Shown: positions 10,581 through 22,576, numbered from the stretch's first letter. The stretch: DNA of 64,000 nt from Aedes albopictus (GCF_035046485.1 NC_085138.1:426175265-426239264); one strand, 5' to 3'. Translations and numbers: made by a program. Notes: generated from the sequence alone by a model not told the origin.

Positions 10581-11440
10581 AGTTCCTTTCTATGCCATGA
10601 TCCAAGTTTCCAATCGTAGTCCTTATTTCATCGCGTGGGTCATTGTATCGAGTCGTATTTTCCCCTATGTTATTCGCAATGGGGATTTTTACGGGTGGCT
10701 TATTGGGCCTACGCCAACACTTCTGTCTCGCCGGAGGGCCATCGTGCCAGTTCTGTTTAACGTCCCAACCAACACTGGGACGACCACGCTGATGGGGCTA
10801 CCACCTTGGATCTAGCTGGGCGTGGTGCAACGTTTCTTACTCAGCCGATGGATGCCAGAACAGACGCTGTTTGAGCCGCAGCTCCTTGGTGGACAGACGC
10901 TCGGGTCGTACCTCCTCAATCTAGCTGAATTCAGAAGAACAACAGTGCCCAGGCTAGGCTGCACTATTAGCTAAGCACACAACTCTTAGCTGGCGGTCTC
11001 TGTCATCGCTTGACCCGTGGAAGCATGAGGAAGGAGCTTGTGAGGACCAGAGCTATGCTGGACGCTTTCCTTATCGATTCACCGTTTTGCAGCCACCTAA
11101 GTGCCATGCATAAGCTTCAAGTCAAATCAAAGATAACACCACTAGTTGGATTAATCCACTTTTTAGGGTTTCGGGAACAGTGAATTGTTGACCTAGGATT
11201 CCCTATCCATCGTGGTCGGACTGCTACTCTATTTGAGTCGTACCTCCTTGGTGAACAGATGCTCGGGACGAACATACCCAATCTAGCTGAAGCAGAGCTC
11301 AAGGTAGGCTGCGCTATCAGCTAGGCACACAATAGTTAGATGGCGGTCTTTGACATTTATTGACTCGTAGAATGAGGCAGGAACTTTTGAAGACCAGAGA
11401 CACTCTTTGTCGACTCATCACTCTGCAGCCCACACAAAGC
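10581..11440 (-). repeat. RTE leader with two diverged ~362-bp tandem copies
   Basis: Upstream (in element terms) of the endonuclease, a segment containing CCTTGGTG(A/G)ACAGA(C/T)GCTCGGG occurs twice, at about 10887 and 11249, and is followed both times by AATCTAGCTGAA, then AGCTA(A/G)GCACACAA and a GGCGGTCT(C/T)TG block. Spacing is 362 bp. Related sequence lies upstream of the endonuclease at 15740-15795 and in inverted form at 23868-24055, so this looks like the 5' leader of the same RTE family. Confidence 0.65.
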
Positions 11441-13448
11441 TCTGGGGACCTATTTTATCGATAGAATAAGTACAGTATGTTGACACATGAACACGATTTG
11501 ATGATAAATTTCATATTAATAACCGGTGCCGAACGGCGAAAATTGAATATCGTGTGACTGAAAATTCCATTCCAGCTTTCACACTTCGACGGCCCCAGAA
11601 GGAAATGATGTATGGCCCAAATTTCATGCAAATTAACAGTTACAGTTTTTTTCACGTACGATGACAGATTGTTTATTTGTCTGGTGATCCCCTTCTGTGA
11701 CTTCCCGACGGCGAGGAGAGGAGAGGAAAAGCATTTTCCATTTTTTTTTTGTTGTCGCTTAGAACGCTTGTTTTCGGATGTTGAAAAATTTAGCATAACC
11801 GTACGTGATCACGCCAGCCATACTAGGTACCTCTGTGGGACGCGTGGAGATGGCAGAAAGCAGAAGAACATTTGCACACACGTGCTGCCGGTCGACCTAC
11901 CGGGTACTACACAGTGCTTCCGCAGAATTATGATGAGGAGACATTGAAACGCTTTGCTGTTAGGATTGGTGGGAAACTGGGTCCTTCTATGGATGTACCG
12001 GTAAAAGTATCGAAATGTTTGTCGTGTGGTTCTACGGTGCAAGTGTCACGTTGAAAACTAGACCAAAGAAGGAGTTGCAAGTAGTTTTTTTAACCAAACA
12101 ATAGCAGGAGATTTTACCAGTGAAAGCAATATTTTACGAAAGGTGAATGTAGTTCAGTCCTGGGAGTTGCCGAAGCACAATTCACCGCGTGTGCATCAAT
12201 GTGCACTCTGATGAGCTTTCAATTTTGGCGCGTAGTTCCGTTGACAAATTGATTTGCATTACTCATTTTTTAATGAAAAGTCACCGGGAACGAATGGCTG
12301 CGATGATGTCAGCTGCAGTTGGCGGCACACCGGCGCGAGGACATCAATATTCGAGTGGTGCCATTTTTCCGCTTCGTCTACGAAATTCTCAACAGGAACC
12401 GGACTCTGCTGCAAACGGATAATTTTCCGGTTTGGGGAAACAACCGAAACACAACCCATCCGAGCATTTAATTGTGGTTATTGAAATTAGTTAAATTTTA
12501 ATGATAACCGGAAACTGGTACAGCTCATAAATTTCTCAGTCCCCAGTCGGGTGGTAACGAGCGGTAATGCGAACCGAACTCAAAGCGGTGATTCGACCGC
12601 GAAAATCAGTTCACTAACTACTAGTTAAGGCAGGTACATACAGCACAGTGCAGCGTGGCCAGCACCGGATGTGGATGGAGCGTGCACACGTGTGCGGTCG
12701 GAGATGGTGAGTAGTAAATATTCAAAAACTGGCCAACTGAATGAAACCGCAAACCGGGAGCATTGCAGCGTACCACGCGAACATGGATTTTGGTTGGCCA
12801 AATGTTGTGCCCTAGTTTTCCGGCGACGGTCAGTATGATGGACGAGGATTGTGCTGATATGATGACAAGTTGATATGCACTTTTTAGTACATCGAAATCT
12901 CAGACATGTATTAAAATGTTGTTTGTTGTCAGTTATTGCAATCAAACAATTTATTTCAATCAGTACAATCCGCATAAGTGCAATTTACCGTATGTACTTC
13001 TCTATAGAAGTACACACCATATAACCTTATTCTCCTACTGCCCTAAAGTTTGAAACGTCTTCAAATAAAATAGATTCATTTCATTGACTTCACTTTCTAT
13101 TTTATCTCTCCACAATAAGGCCGTTGTTATCATATGAAACAGACAGTATTGTGGCAACCTGTCTGTCATGAGCTCATCAAACACACACGTGGAACCAGAC
13201 GATGTGACGAGCAAGAGTGTCTTCTCTCGAGATAAACAGTACATTGCTGTCATCAGGAGTCCTGACTCAGGACAAGGAAGCATGATGCCGTAGCAGTATA
13301 CCAACGAAGGTCCACAGGGACTTTTACTTGTCATCATACACTGACGGATCATATAAGCGCACAACAACGGCGAGACCTTCCTCTGACTTTTGTCGGATGT
13401 GAACGACACTCACCGAAAGGAACTCGTTAAAACTTGTCCATTTTGGGG
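11441..13448. other. Non-genic stretch
   Basis: No recognisable gene, repeat array or RNA. The plus frame at 11872-12054 and the minus frame at 13035-13409 have no known motifs and are not called. Confidence 0.4.
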
Positions 13449-13450
13449 TA

Positions 13451-13665
13451 GGGTATCGCGCCACTTGGGCGATGGCTTCTATATTCGTCTGTTTTCCACT
13501 ATAGCTCAGTCAATTTTGAACCAATTGACTTGAAATGTTGTACACGGGTAGATACTATACCTATCTCACCACATTCCAAAAGTTGTGTCAATTGGTTCAA
13601 ATTTGACTGAGTTTTAGTGGGAAACAGACGAATATAGAAGCCACCGCCCAAGTGGCGCGATTCCC
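13451..13665. mobile_element. TA-flanked MITE with long inverted arms (215 bp)
   Basis: The two arms run from GGGTATCGCGCCACTTGGGC at the left to its near-complement at the right, continue through a shared TTCTATATTCGTCTGTTT block, and extend past GAACCAATTGA, so almost the whole element folds back. TA dinucleotides flank both ends (13449-13450 and 13666-13667). There is no coding capacity. Confidence 0.85.
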
Positions 13666-13667
13666 TA

Positions 13668-14440
13668 CAACAGAAAAACCATGCGCCAGCCAAACCGACA
13701 CTTCAGCACCGGAAAGCAGAGACTCGACCAGGAGGGGAAGCATATCTATCTACTACCTACACGATTGTGCAGAAATTCTTTCAACGCATACGGAAGATAA
13801 AACGACCAATTTGCATCTCTGGAAGTATGGTTTCGGTTTTGCACAATTGTCGACCGTAACCACAGCAGTGGTGGCAGTAGCAGCAGCTGCAAGAGATACA
13901 GACTGGCCGGATGCTTTAACAGATGTATTCTCACCACCCCGCATCTAGTGCTCAGGGTCTTTTGCTAGAGATCCAAGGAAGGAATTTGTGAACAAGCTCG
14001 CATGCTTGTAGGGAAGAGTGTGTGAGAACGCTTCTTTTAGGTTTTTTTTTCAATTAATTTTAAAATGCGAGAAAATTAACTTTACATAATTCCTAAAATT
14101 GTTCTAACAGCAGAATTGTGCTTACTCAAAATGCAAAGTTTCGGAATATAATTTAGAAGAAATCCCTAAGGGATTATCTAGAAAATAATATCTTACATTT
14201 TTTTAAACGACTCTGGATGATTTTCAGTAGTAATCTTTTAAAAACTTTATAGAGAAATCCTTGAAGTAATTTATGAGGAAGGAATTTCTCAAAAAACTTC
14301 ACGAAGAATTTCAATAGTAATTGCAGGAAGAATTTCTGAAAGAATCCTTGAAAGATTTAATTACAGAATACCTAGAGCATTTCATTGATTTATTTAATAT
14401 TACATCAAATTCAAGATAAAACTGAATCAACAATATTTCT
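13668..14440. other. Non-genic, partly degenerate low-complexity DNA
   Basis: No gene recognised up to 14000; from about 14150 the sequence shows the degenerate 'aggaatttc' pattern seen elsewhere in the window. Confidence 0.4.
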
Positions 14441-15271
14441 CTATAATACACGGTTCGTGGCTGCCGCTCTCCATCCTCGGTCGCGCCAGATGCTCGCCAA
14501 GTCACGCTCCACCTGGTCCGCCCATCGTGCTCTCTGCGCTCTGCACTCTTCGTCGAACCATTCGTTCCGTCGATTCCGTTCCACGTACCCGATGGTGCTC
14601 TCGGCTGCGTCGTTGATGGCTGCTTTCACTGTACTCCAGCAGTCCTTTAGAGGGGCCTCATTGAGCTCGCCCTCGTCTTGCAACGCGGCCTCGAGATTCT
14701 GCGCGTATGCTGAGGCGACATCCGGTTGCTTCAGTCGCTCTAGGTTGTACCGTGGCGGTCGCCGGTACCGTACTTTGTTGATGACGGAGAGTTTTGGGCG
14801 CAGTTTGACCATCACCAGATAGTGGTCGGAGTCGATGTTGGCGCCACGATATGTCCTGACATCGATAATGTCGGAGAAGTGCCATCCGTCAATCAGAACG
14901 TGGTCGATTTGAGATTCCGTCTGCTGTTGTGATCTCCAGGTGTAACGATAAGGGAGGCTGTGTTGGAAAAAGGTGCTACGTATGGCCATATTTTTGGAGG
15001 CGGCGAAATCAATGAGTCGTAGGCCGTTTTCGTTCGTCTGCTGGTGGGTGCTGAACTTACCAATCGTCGGTTTGAATTCCTCCTCCTGGCCTACCTGAGC
15101 GTTCAAATCTCCTATGATGATCTTGACGTCGTGGCTTGGGCTGCGATCGTACTCGCGTTCGAGCTGCGCGTAAAATGCGTCCTTGTCATCATCAGTACTT
15201 CCGGAGTGTGGGCTGTGCACGTTTATTATGCTGAAGTTGAAGAATCGGCCTTTGATCCTCAACCTGCACAT
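14441..15271 (-). pseudogene. RTE-clade endonuclease domain, 3'-truncated ORF (276 codons open)
   Basis: This is the endonuclease that nicks target DNA during retrotransposition. Motifs in order from the first Met: FFNFSIINVHSPH (11-22), GDLNAQVG (54-61, catalytic Asp/Asn), YTWRS (110-114), IDHVLI (122-127) and SDHYLV (148-153, catalytic Asp/His). The linker to the RT follows (RRPPRYNLERL). The frame is then lost near 14441, where AT-rich unrelated DNA begins, so the RT is absent. The true N-terminus lies further upstream: endonuclease-like sequence continues in other frames to about 15500. It resembles RTE/BovB-type ('craniofacial development protein 2-like') proteins. Losing the 3' part is unusual, because target-primed insertion normally truncates the 5' end. 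Confidence 0.85.
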
Positions 15272-15800
15272 TTTTTCGTCGATCGGCTACCAACCGATCA
15301 CGCGCCTCTGCATATCACCCATCACGATGAAACCTGTTCCCAGCTCGCGTGTATGGCCGCAGCTCTGGTAGATGGTATGATTACCTCTAAACGTTCGCAC
15401 CATGGATCCTGTCCAACACACCTCCTGCAGCGCTACGATGCCGAACCCGCGGTCCTTCAGTAGATCGGCGAGTATGCGGGTGCTCCCAATGAAATTGAGA
15501 GATCGGCAGTTCCACGTACCGAGTTTCCAATCGCAAGTCCTTTTTGTTCGCTGGGGTCGTTGCCGTTGGTCTCGGTTCGTATTATTCTGTTGCTGATTTT
15601 CCGTTACAATGTTTTTTTTATGGCTGGCTCATAGGGCCTGACACCAACCCCCTACTTTCCGGAGGACCATAGTGCACAGTTGAGCTTAGAGTCCTTCCCT
15701 GGCACTCGGACGTAGATCAGCCGCCCCTAACATGGGGATCAGACGCTGTTGTGAGCCGCTCCTCCTGGAGAACAGACGCTCAGGTTTACCGAAGCAAACC
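15272..15800 (-). mobile_element. RTE 5' part: frameshifted endonuclease N-terminus and leader
   Basis: To about 15500 the minus strand carries the endonuclease N-terminus in broken frames. From about 15640 to 15795 it resembles the leader upstream of the 10.3-kb copy, sharing GGGCCT(A/G)C..CC, CCGGAGG(A/G)CCAT and CAGACGCT(G/C) blocks. Confidence 0.6.
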
Positions 15801-16286
15801 CCCCCTTCCCTGTCAGCCTACGACCAAAGTTCCCACCGGCGTTGGTTACCCGATCTTCCCTAAGGTTGCTCATAGTTTCCGGCCGGTACCGCGTGGAGGT
15901 AGGGATAGGAAATGCTGGGCAGAGGCTAGTGGATCACAATGGGATCTGAATTGCGCAGCATACCCAGCCTTTACCGTGCCAATACCTAGAGCAGTTTCTG
16001 AATTATTTTCTGGAAAATTTTGAGCTAATCGTTACGAGGTCTACTTCAACAGGAAATACTTAAGAAGTTCCTTCTAGCAATCATCCAAACATTCCTTGGA
16101 AGAACCTTTCAAAGATTGTTTTCTAGAAATTCTTTTGAGGGTTTTTTTCCAATTTTTTCTTCTCTCAGATCTCTAAAAATTTTCAATTTCTTCTGTAAAT
16201 ATTTCTTTCGGGATTCTTCTTAAAATTTTCATAAGAAATCATCTAGTTTTTTTCGAAATTTTTCTTACGGTTTCTACGTACATTCT
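15801..16286. other. Non-genic and degenerate low-complexity DNA
   Basis: No gene recognised. From about 16010 the sequence takes on the degenerate TTCTT/AGGAA pattern. Confidence 0.4.
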
Positions 16287-16290
16287 TTAA

Positions 16291-16782
16291 GGACAGACTT
16301 GTAAGAGTCCCAAAATGGCCGCCACAATGGCCGACTTTGGCACCTACTCACGATTTCGAGAGCACAAACCTTTTCGTATACAAAACCAGCGCATCTGTTC
16401 TTCTTATTTTATGCTTATTACGAGTGTGCAAGAACATAATAATGAAATGCACTGTTGTGTGAAGTTTGCTTCTTGAGATTTGTGCGTTTGAAGTTCTGAT
16501 GCATTCTTGAAGCGGGATTTCAAGACGTTTGTCCTTAAGGACAGACTTGTTAGCATCCCGAAATGGCCGCCACAATGGCCGATATTGGCATCTACTCACG
16601 ATTTCGAAAGCACAAATCTTTTCGTAAACAAAACCAGAGCACCTGAGCTTCTTATTTTAAGCTTATTACAAGTGAACAAGAACAGAATAATAAAATGCAC
16701 TGTTGCATGAAGCTTTCTTCATGAGATTTGTGCGTCTGAAGTTCTGATGCTCTGTTGAAACGGGATTTCAAGATGTTTGTCC
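16291..16782 (+). mobile_element. Tandem dimer of a 244-bp TTAA-flanked MITE
   Basis: Two copies, 16291-16534 and 16539-16782, both begin GGACAGACTTGT and end TTTGTCC. TTAA occurs at 16287-16290, 16535-16538 and 16783-16786, so the two copies share the middle TTAA and the period is 248 bp. TTAA targets and short GGACA-type inverted ends fit piggyBac-like non-autonomous elements. Both copies contain ATGGCCGCCACAATGGCCGA and an interior of equal length, diverged by point changes. No coding capacity. Confidence 0.75.
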
Positions 16783-16849
16783 TTAAAGGATCGCTCGCCG
16801 GAAATCGCAGGTTCTATGCGAATGCCCCAGTATTCAGGAAGAAATCATG

Positions 16850-17704
16850 GGAAGAATTACTCAAAGAGTTTGCAAAATAATTTGAATAATTTAAAAAAAA
16901 AAATACTATAACGGAATTCTTGGAGGCATACTCCTAGGAGGAACTCTTGAATAAATTCCTCAGAAATTCCTATGAAGAAACTTGGAAGGGATACCGTCGT
17001 GCGGGATGACATTGGACCAGTGTTCTGTAAATTTAAAATACGACGGGAATGCATGTTGTTTGCTAAACTACTAGAACTACTAAAATACATAATTCCAACA
17101 TACTTGGCATCCATCGTCAAATTTTCTGACTTATATTGAATTTGTAGGATCGATGGACCGATATTACCCTCTAGGCCCAATGTCATCCTGAATGACGGTA
17201 CTTTGAGAATTTGCCGAAGGAATCTTTGAGGAATTCGTGGAGCAACATATAAAGGCATTACATGATCGTTTCTAAAAGTTCAGGGAAAATCCTTAAAGGA
17301 ACAACTGAAGAAAATCGTGACCGAATTTTTTGGAGGAATCCTTGAAGGAATAACTGAAGGAACCCTTGATGCAGTTCAGGGAGAAAGTAGAAGTTTGAAG
17401 TAGTTGCTGGAGAAATATTACAGGAATTTCTCGAGATTTTTTTTTATACAATTCCCGGGGGGAATCCTTGAAGGAGTTCCTGGAGGAATTCTCGGAAGAA
17501 TTCGTAGAGACATTTTTGGAGGGATTGCTGGAAATGTTTTTGAAAGAATTATCAGGGGAATCCTTGATGCAATCAATCGAGGAGTTCTTGAAGAAATTAC
17601 TGGAAGAGTATTTAAAAGCATTCCTAAAGAAACTCTTGTAGGAATCTTTGAATATATTTCTGGAGGAATTCTCGAAGAAATTGCCGAAAGAATCTCAGAA
17701 AGAA
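16850..17704. repeat. Degenerate 'GGAATTCTTGAAG' low-complexity block
   Basis: Imperfect repeats built on GGAAT(T/C)(C/T)(T/C)(T/G)GAAG. They produce open frames on both strands (17404-17745 plus, 17418-17720 minus) made of repeated IPGGILEGI- or RIPPGTPSRI-like strings. These are consequences of the repeat, not genes. The part around 16980-17230 is less repetitive. Confidence 0.7.
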
Positions 17705-17718
17705 TTTCTAGAGTTATC

Positions 17719-18502
17719 AAGTGGGTTTCGGCTTCTCAGTCATAAATTTTGCGTTTACTACTTTGTTATCTTCGCCTACGTTTCGACCCAGGATTGGCCT
17801 TCTTAGGGACCTAAAATTTAATTTAATCAGCTACAATTTTTTTCATGAATTATTAACTAATTGTTATTAAGATATCGATACATATAAAATCGATAAATAT
17901 AAAAAGCCGGTAGCTAAAGGGTTGATTTCTCTCCACAACGGACATCGCTAAATGGGAGATACATAAGTCACATCACTTTCATTTTTGTGTGTTTCAGAGC
18001 TTTCTGGAGTTACGTCTGTCTTTACCGGAATGTCTCAAACGGCTGAATTTGGTTTTTCAATCTGCAGTTTTTCAAAAAACGGGGTTCTAGGGTTTTTTTT
18101 TCGAAAAACAGCTCATTGAAAAATCAAATCCAACCGTTTGAGATATTCCGGTAAAGACAGACGTAAGTCCAGAAAGCTATGAAACATACCAAAATGAAAG
18201 TGATGTGACTAATGTATCTCCCATTTAGTAATGCCCGTTGTGGAGAGAATTCAACCCTTTAGCTACCGACTTTTTATATTTTGTATAAATATTTTTAACT
18301 TGTCGTCCTAATATCGAATACGTTTATAATTCATAAAAAAAAAACAAAATTTTGTAATTGATTAAAATAAATTTAAGGCTCTGAAGAAGGCCCCATCCCG
18401 GGTCAAAACGTAGGCGAAGATAAAAAAAATAGTCGACGCAAATTTTATGACTAAGAAGCCCAAACCCACGTGATACCAAATTCCAGTCGAACTCCCCATT
18501 GT
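17719..18502. mobile_element. Foldback element, 784 bp, between 14-bp direct repeats
   Basis: The two arms are near-complements, from GTGGGTTTCGGCTTCT at the left to AAGCCCAAACCCAC at the right, with the turn near 18090. Matching internal blocks include CTTCGCCTACGTTTCGACCC with its counterpart at 18400-18420, and GTCTGTCTTTACCGGAAT with its counterpart near 18150. TTTCTAGAGTTATC occurs at 17705-17718 and again at 18503-18516, so the insertion carries a 14-bp target duplication. The right end has about 34 extra bases with no partner on the left. No protein is encoded. Confidence 0.8.
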
Positions 18503-18516
18503 TTTCTAGAGTTATC

Positions 18517-19020
18517 TTTGCAGCAATAACTGAGGAATCGTTCCAGGAATTACTGGATGAACCCTTGATTCTTTAAGAAATCACTGGAGGAAAATTTGAA
18601 GGAATTCGAGAAGGCATTTTTGAAGACATTTGTGCAGGAATCCTTGTAAGAACTTTGGTGGAATTTGTGAACGAATTCTTGGTAAAGTATTGCAATGAAT
18701 TTCCGGAGGTTTTCTTCAAGTTAGCGTGCAAAATTGTTGAAGATATTTATGAAGAAGTCCTACAGGAGAAATTGTCAAATGAAAAAATAAAATTCTTGGA
18801 GAAATCTCTGACACTTTTTTTTCAAATCTTGGAGACGGATTTCCTGAAGGACTTTTTCAAGCATTTCCTGGGTAAACCCTTGATGGAACTCCTGAAGAAA
18901 TCCTCTTTAGAAATTGTTGAATGCTTGATGCATAACACTATTCTACATCAATATTGCATGATAACAGGAGTACACCTAATCCACCATTTAGGTAATGAGC
19001 CCAAATAGATTAAGCTATTA
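18517..19020. repeat. Degenerate GAAGGAATT low-complexity block
   Basis: This is the same family as 16850-17704. A 117-codon open frame at 18655-19008 derives from the repeat and has no recognisable domain. Confidence 0.6.
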
Positions 19021-19600
19021 CCCAATCAGATTTCAAGGTTTTAAAGAAGCTTAAGAAGGGAGTTTCTTGGAGGGCCTCAGGTGCGTTACAGGGGGTTCGA
19101 GGAGAATTCATGAATTTTCAGAGGAATTTTAATTCCGAGGGTTTCATGGAGGGCTCGAGGGAATTTAAGGGGGTTTTCTATGGTATATCAGGAAGTTTCA
19201 AAAGATTGTCAGGGAGTTCTGGGGGCGTTACAGAAGTATTTTCGGGGGGTTTGGGCGGCTTCATTTGTGTTACTTGGGGTCCGAAAGCGTTTCAAGTGGT
19301 TTCCAGAGGCGTTTCAGGGGAGTTCAGGAGATTTTTCGGGCATTACATGGAGTCATGTGCATTACAGGGCGTTTCTGGAATTTCGGAGGGTCTCAGATGC
19401 TTTTACAGGGGATTCAAGGTAGTTTTCAAGGGTATTTGATGCCACTTCAGGAAGTTTCACGATTCCAAACGTGTATTGGGAAACAGAAACGTTACAGGGG
19501 ATTTTGAGGGGGTTTAAGGGTTACTCTGGGACCCACAGTTTTTGAAAATACACCACTCCTCTTGGGTGAGCTTCAGGGAGATTTCAAAGCCTTTTCAGTC
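19021..19600 (+). repeat. Degenerate G-rich minisatellite ('TTTCAGGGG' family)
   Basis: Irregular units around TTTCAGGGG, GCGTTACAGGGG and GGGTTC(G/A)AGG. Three overlapping open frames here are by-products. Confidence 0.7.
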
Positions 19601-19724
19601 GAGTGAAGTACAAGACACTGAAGACGACCTTACAGTTGAGGTCGAAATACGTATCTGTCAAAGGATGCAAATTCTTAGTGGAATTCAAAGGAACCGTACT
19701 TAACCCGATTTTCTTTTTATTTAC
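19601..19724 (+). repeat. Dispersed ~120-bp repeat, copy 1
   Basis: From ACACTGAAGACGACCTTACA to AACCCGATTTTCTTTTTATT the sequence is nearly identical to the reverse complement of 38358-38490. No ends or function recognised. Confidence 0.8.
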
Positions 19725-20140
19725 TTTTCAAAGCGTTTCGCAAACGTTTTAGGTGGTTTCAGAAGGGGTTCGAAACATTCCAAACTGGTTACGCTTACAT
19801 ATCCGATGACCTAGGCTCAAGGCAGGTCTTGGAAATTCGTAAACAAACATTGAACTCACCACTGGACAGCAAATACTAGAATGAGGCGGTGCAAGTAAGA
19901 ATTTCGTTCAAACACTCCAAGTTATGCATAGAGATGCGATGACTTATGCTCAAGAAAGATTTTAGGGAACCTTAAATAGTCCTAACCATCCCCTCATCTC
20001 TCACCCCTAAACACGCCCTTAACTCCCCGAGAGCGATCGCGCTGTTGTATTTTGTACAACACGTTGAAAAAATCTCGCTTTTTGTACTCAGCATCAGTGT
20101 GGTGCTGACGCAGGTAGTCAACCGCGCGAGTTACGGAAGG
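19725..20140. other. Non-genic stretch
   Basis: No gene, array or element ends recognised. Confidence 0.4.
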
Positions 20141-20345
20141 TTAACTCTAAATTTTCGGCAATTCAGTCTTGCGGATTCAAACGGTAGTTTGATAACTGCC
20201 CGACGTTTCGGCTGTGTTTGGCAGCCTCCTTCTAGGAGAAATTAGGTCTATCCCCTAGAAGAAGGCTGCACACAGCCGAAACGTCGGGTATTTATCAAAC
20301 TACCGTTTGAATCCATAAGACTGAATTGCCTAAAATTTAGAGTAT
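20141..20345. mobile_element. Palindromic MITE (about 205 bp)
   Basis: The arms share CTCTAAATTTT, GGCAATTCAGTCTT, GGATTCAAACGGTAGTTTGA and CCGAC(G)TTTCGGCTGTG with their complements, and fold around a turn near 20243 (CCTTCTAG/CTAGAAG). Both arms carry the CGAAACGTCGGG motif often seen in foldback repeats. There is no clear target duplication. Confidence 0.8.
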
Positions 20346-22576
20346 CAGATTCTATCAGTCGGAAATTACAGTAAAACTCCACTTAACTCCACTCGATACT
20401 TTTTACCCGTTAACCAACCTTATCACTAATTGTAAGTACTACTCTAACTATTCTGAACACATTCAAATTTCATTAAAGTAACGTTACCTAAAAAGAGGTC
20501 CCAGTGTACACAGTTTTCTGTACATTGTATAGATGAATCATATCCATGAAACTCTTAATATTTGACTAATTCCAAACATCTCTACCCTAGATAGATTCGG
20601 AGGAACTGGATGTGGTTGGGTGTTGCTCCCTTGGAAAGGCATCAGAGCAGCATTAAGGTGCTAGAGAACGATAGCCCAAGGAGCACTGCTCAAAAGTAGA
20701 ACGGGATCACACTATCTGTTTCAATTGTTTACGGGGACCGGTGACAAAGTTCACACACACACCAGACCAAATAAATGAGCATGATTTGGGTAAGGTTATC
20801 TCCCACAGGACACGTGTTAACATATAAAAGCGGATTTATCGGATGCCATTCCGAATGAAATTTATTTAAAGAAAACAATTCCACCTAAGGGGAAGCAATT
20901 CCAATAACTTAAGAAGGCTGATAATTGCGGGATATTAAACAAAAATAACGCTGTACAGCCCCGTAAGTCATTTCAACCGTGGACAACAAACAGCGATTAA
21001 ATAATATTATCTCACACGCCCCACGAAAAGCGCTTTTTGTTGATGCCGGTCTTTTCAAAAATAGATAAACGCAACAAGAAGATTTTATTCTTTCTTTGTC
21101 CAATGTGTAAAAACAAACGCTGACGAGAATCAACCAACAGTATGGGCTGTGTGAGCGGTTTTCATCTACTCAATAAGTAGGATGATTTTGCTACTGAATT
21201 AGAGAGGAAAGCCGATTCATTGCTTCATGTACATTCATGAGGGTGAGAATATTCACTTATTTAAGAATAATGATGAGACTAAACATGTGGATAACTGACA
21301 CTGTCGAAGATTACCAGTTGTAGTCGAAATACGCGAAGACTCAAATTATTTTCAGCTTCAAACGGCTCACAAGTCTACCTCCGACCATCAGTCGATAAAT
21401 CCTCCTCCTGCGTGTTTTTTTTTCTTCTCCGTTCCCAGAAAACGGCGCCATCGGAAATGGAATGATCTTCCGAGCCAAACTTCCTTCGCCATCAAGTAGA
21501 AAATTAATTTTTAATGTGCTTGTTCAACACTCGTCACCACCGCCGCACTAACTGTTGGAGCGCCGCCGCTGAGAGACTCACGTAGAGCTGCGAACGATAA
21601 TGTTGGGAATGAATTTTTGAGCTGTTCATAAATAATTCCCCAATCGTTTGGATCCGAGGAAAAGAAAAATGTGCGATTTGACTCAAGAAGAAAATTGTCG
21701 GTGGCCAAGCGGTAATTGATTGAAGTCCGGTATTTCTGATTCTGTGATCAGATGATGATTCATTCAGACCACAGATTCTAGAATTCGTGAATTGTGGTTA
21801 TAGTTGATACAGATTCTAGGTCACCAGAAATCCACAACCAGACAAACATGGAATACGTGAGAATTGATGAATTTTTAACACAGACAGTTAATCTGAAAGA
21901 GCGGCTTTCAATCATTCTTTTCCATCATTTCAAACCGGGCAAACCCCACCAAGCGGTGGGTGAATAGATACCAAAGCATTTTCATTCTTGCAGATGATTC
22001 ACGAATTCAGATTCTGAATTGAGTTGCATTTTGCATTTTTTTTCTCTCTCAGATGCATGGTACACATAACTTGCCGCATTCGGGAATGTGCACCCACTGC
22101 AACCGAGTGTACAGTTGGTGGTAGGAATCCCAGTTGCCGTCGGGTAGATGTTATCGTTCACAACTGTCTGGTGTTGGAATTTCTACGCTAAATTTGGTAT
22201 CTTCCCAAGTGGAGTGAATGATGATGGAGTTGTATGTTTGCATACAGTTGGATGATACTGGTGGCGCATATGAAAACAAGGTTCCAATTAAATTCTTGTG
22301 AATTCAACGAAACCTTACTGAAACTTGGATTGAGATGGAGATTGATATTGAAATATTAATTGGGGTCAAAATTTAGATCATCAAACACCGAATTTAGGAT
22401 TAACATGACATTCTGTGATGAAATAATATATTGCAAAATGGTATAATTTCTATGGGTTTTTAGTAACTTCCTCAAACACCAAACCTATTTTTATTTCATG
22501 GACATTTATTTAAAATCTGCATAAGTTCAAACAGGACATGAAAAGGGGAACTTTGAACATATAGGGTCTTGTACTA
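20346..22576. other. Non-genic stretch, about 2.2 kb
   Basis: No protein, tRNA, rRNA or repeat array recognised. Ordinary AT-rich intergenic or intronic sequence; the short frames at 20909-21133 and 21511-21708 have no motifs. Confidence 0.45.

Noticed and set aside
13035..13409. 124-codon minus-strand frame
   Set aside because: No recognised motif or neighbours; could not be supported.
18655..19008. 117-codon frame resembling a helical protein
   Set aside because: Leu/Glu/Lys/Phe-rich output of the degenerate GAAGGAATT repeat.
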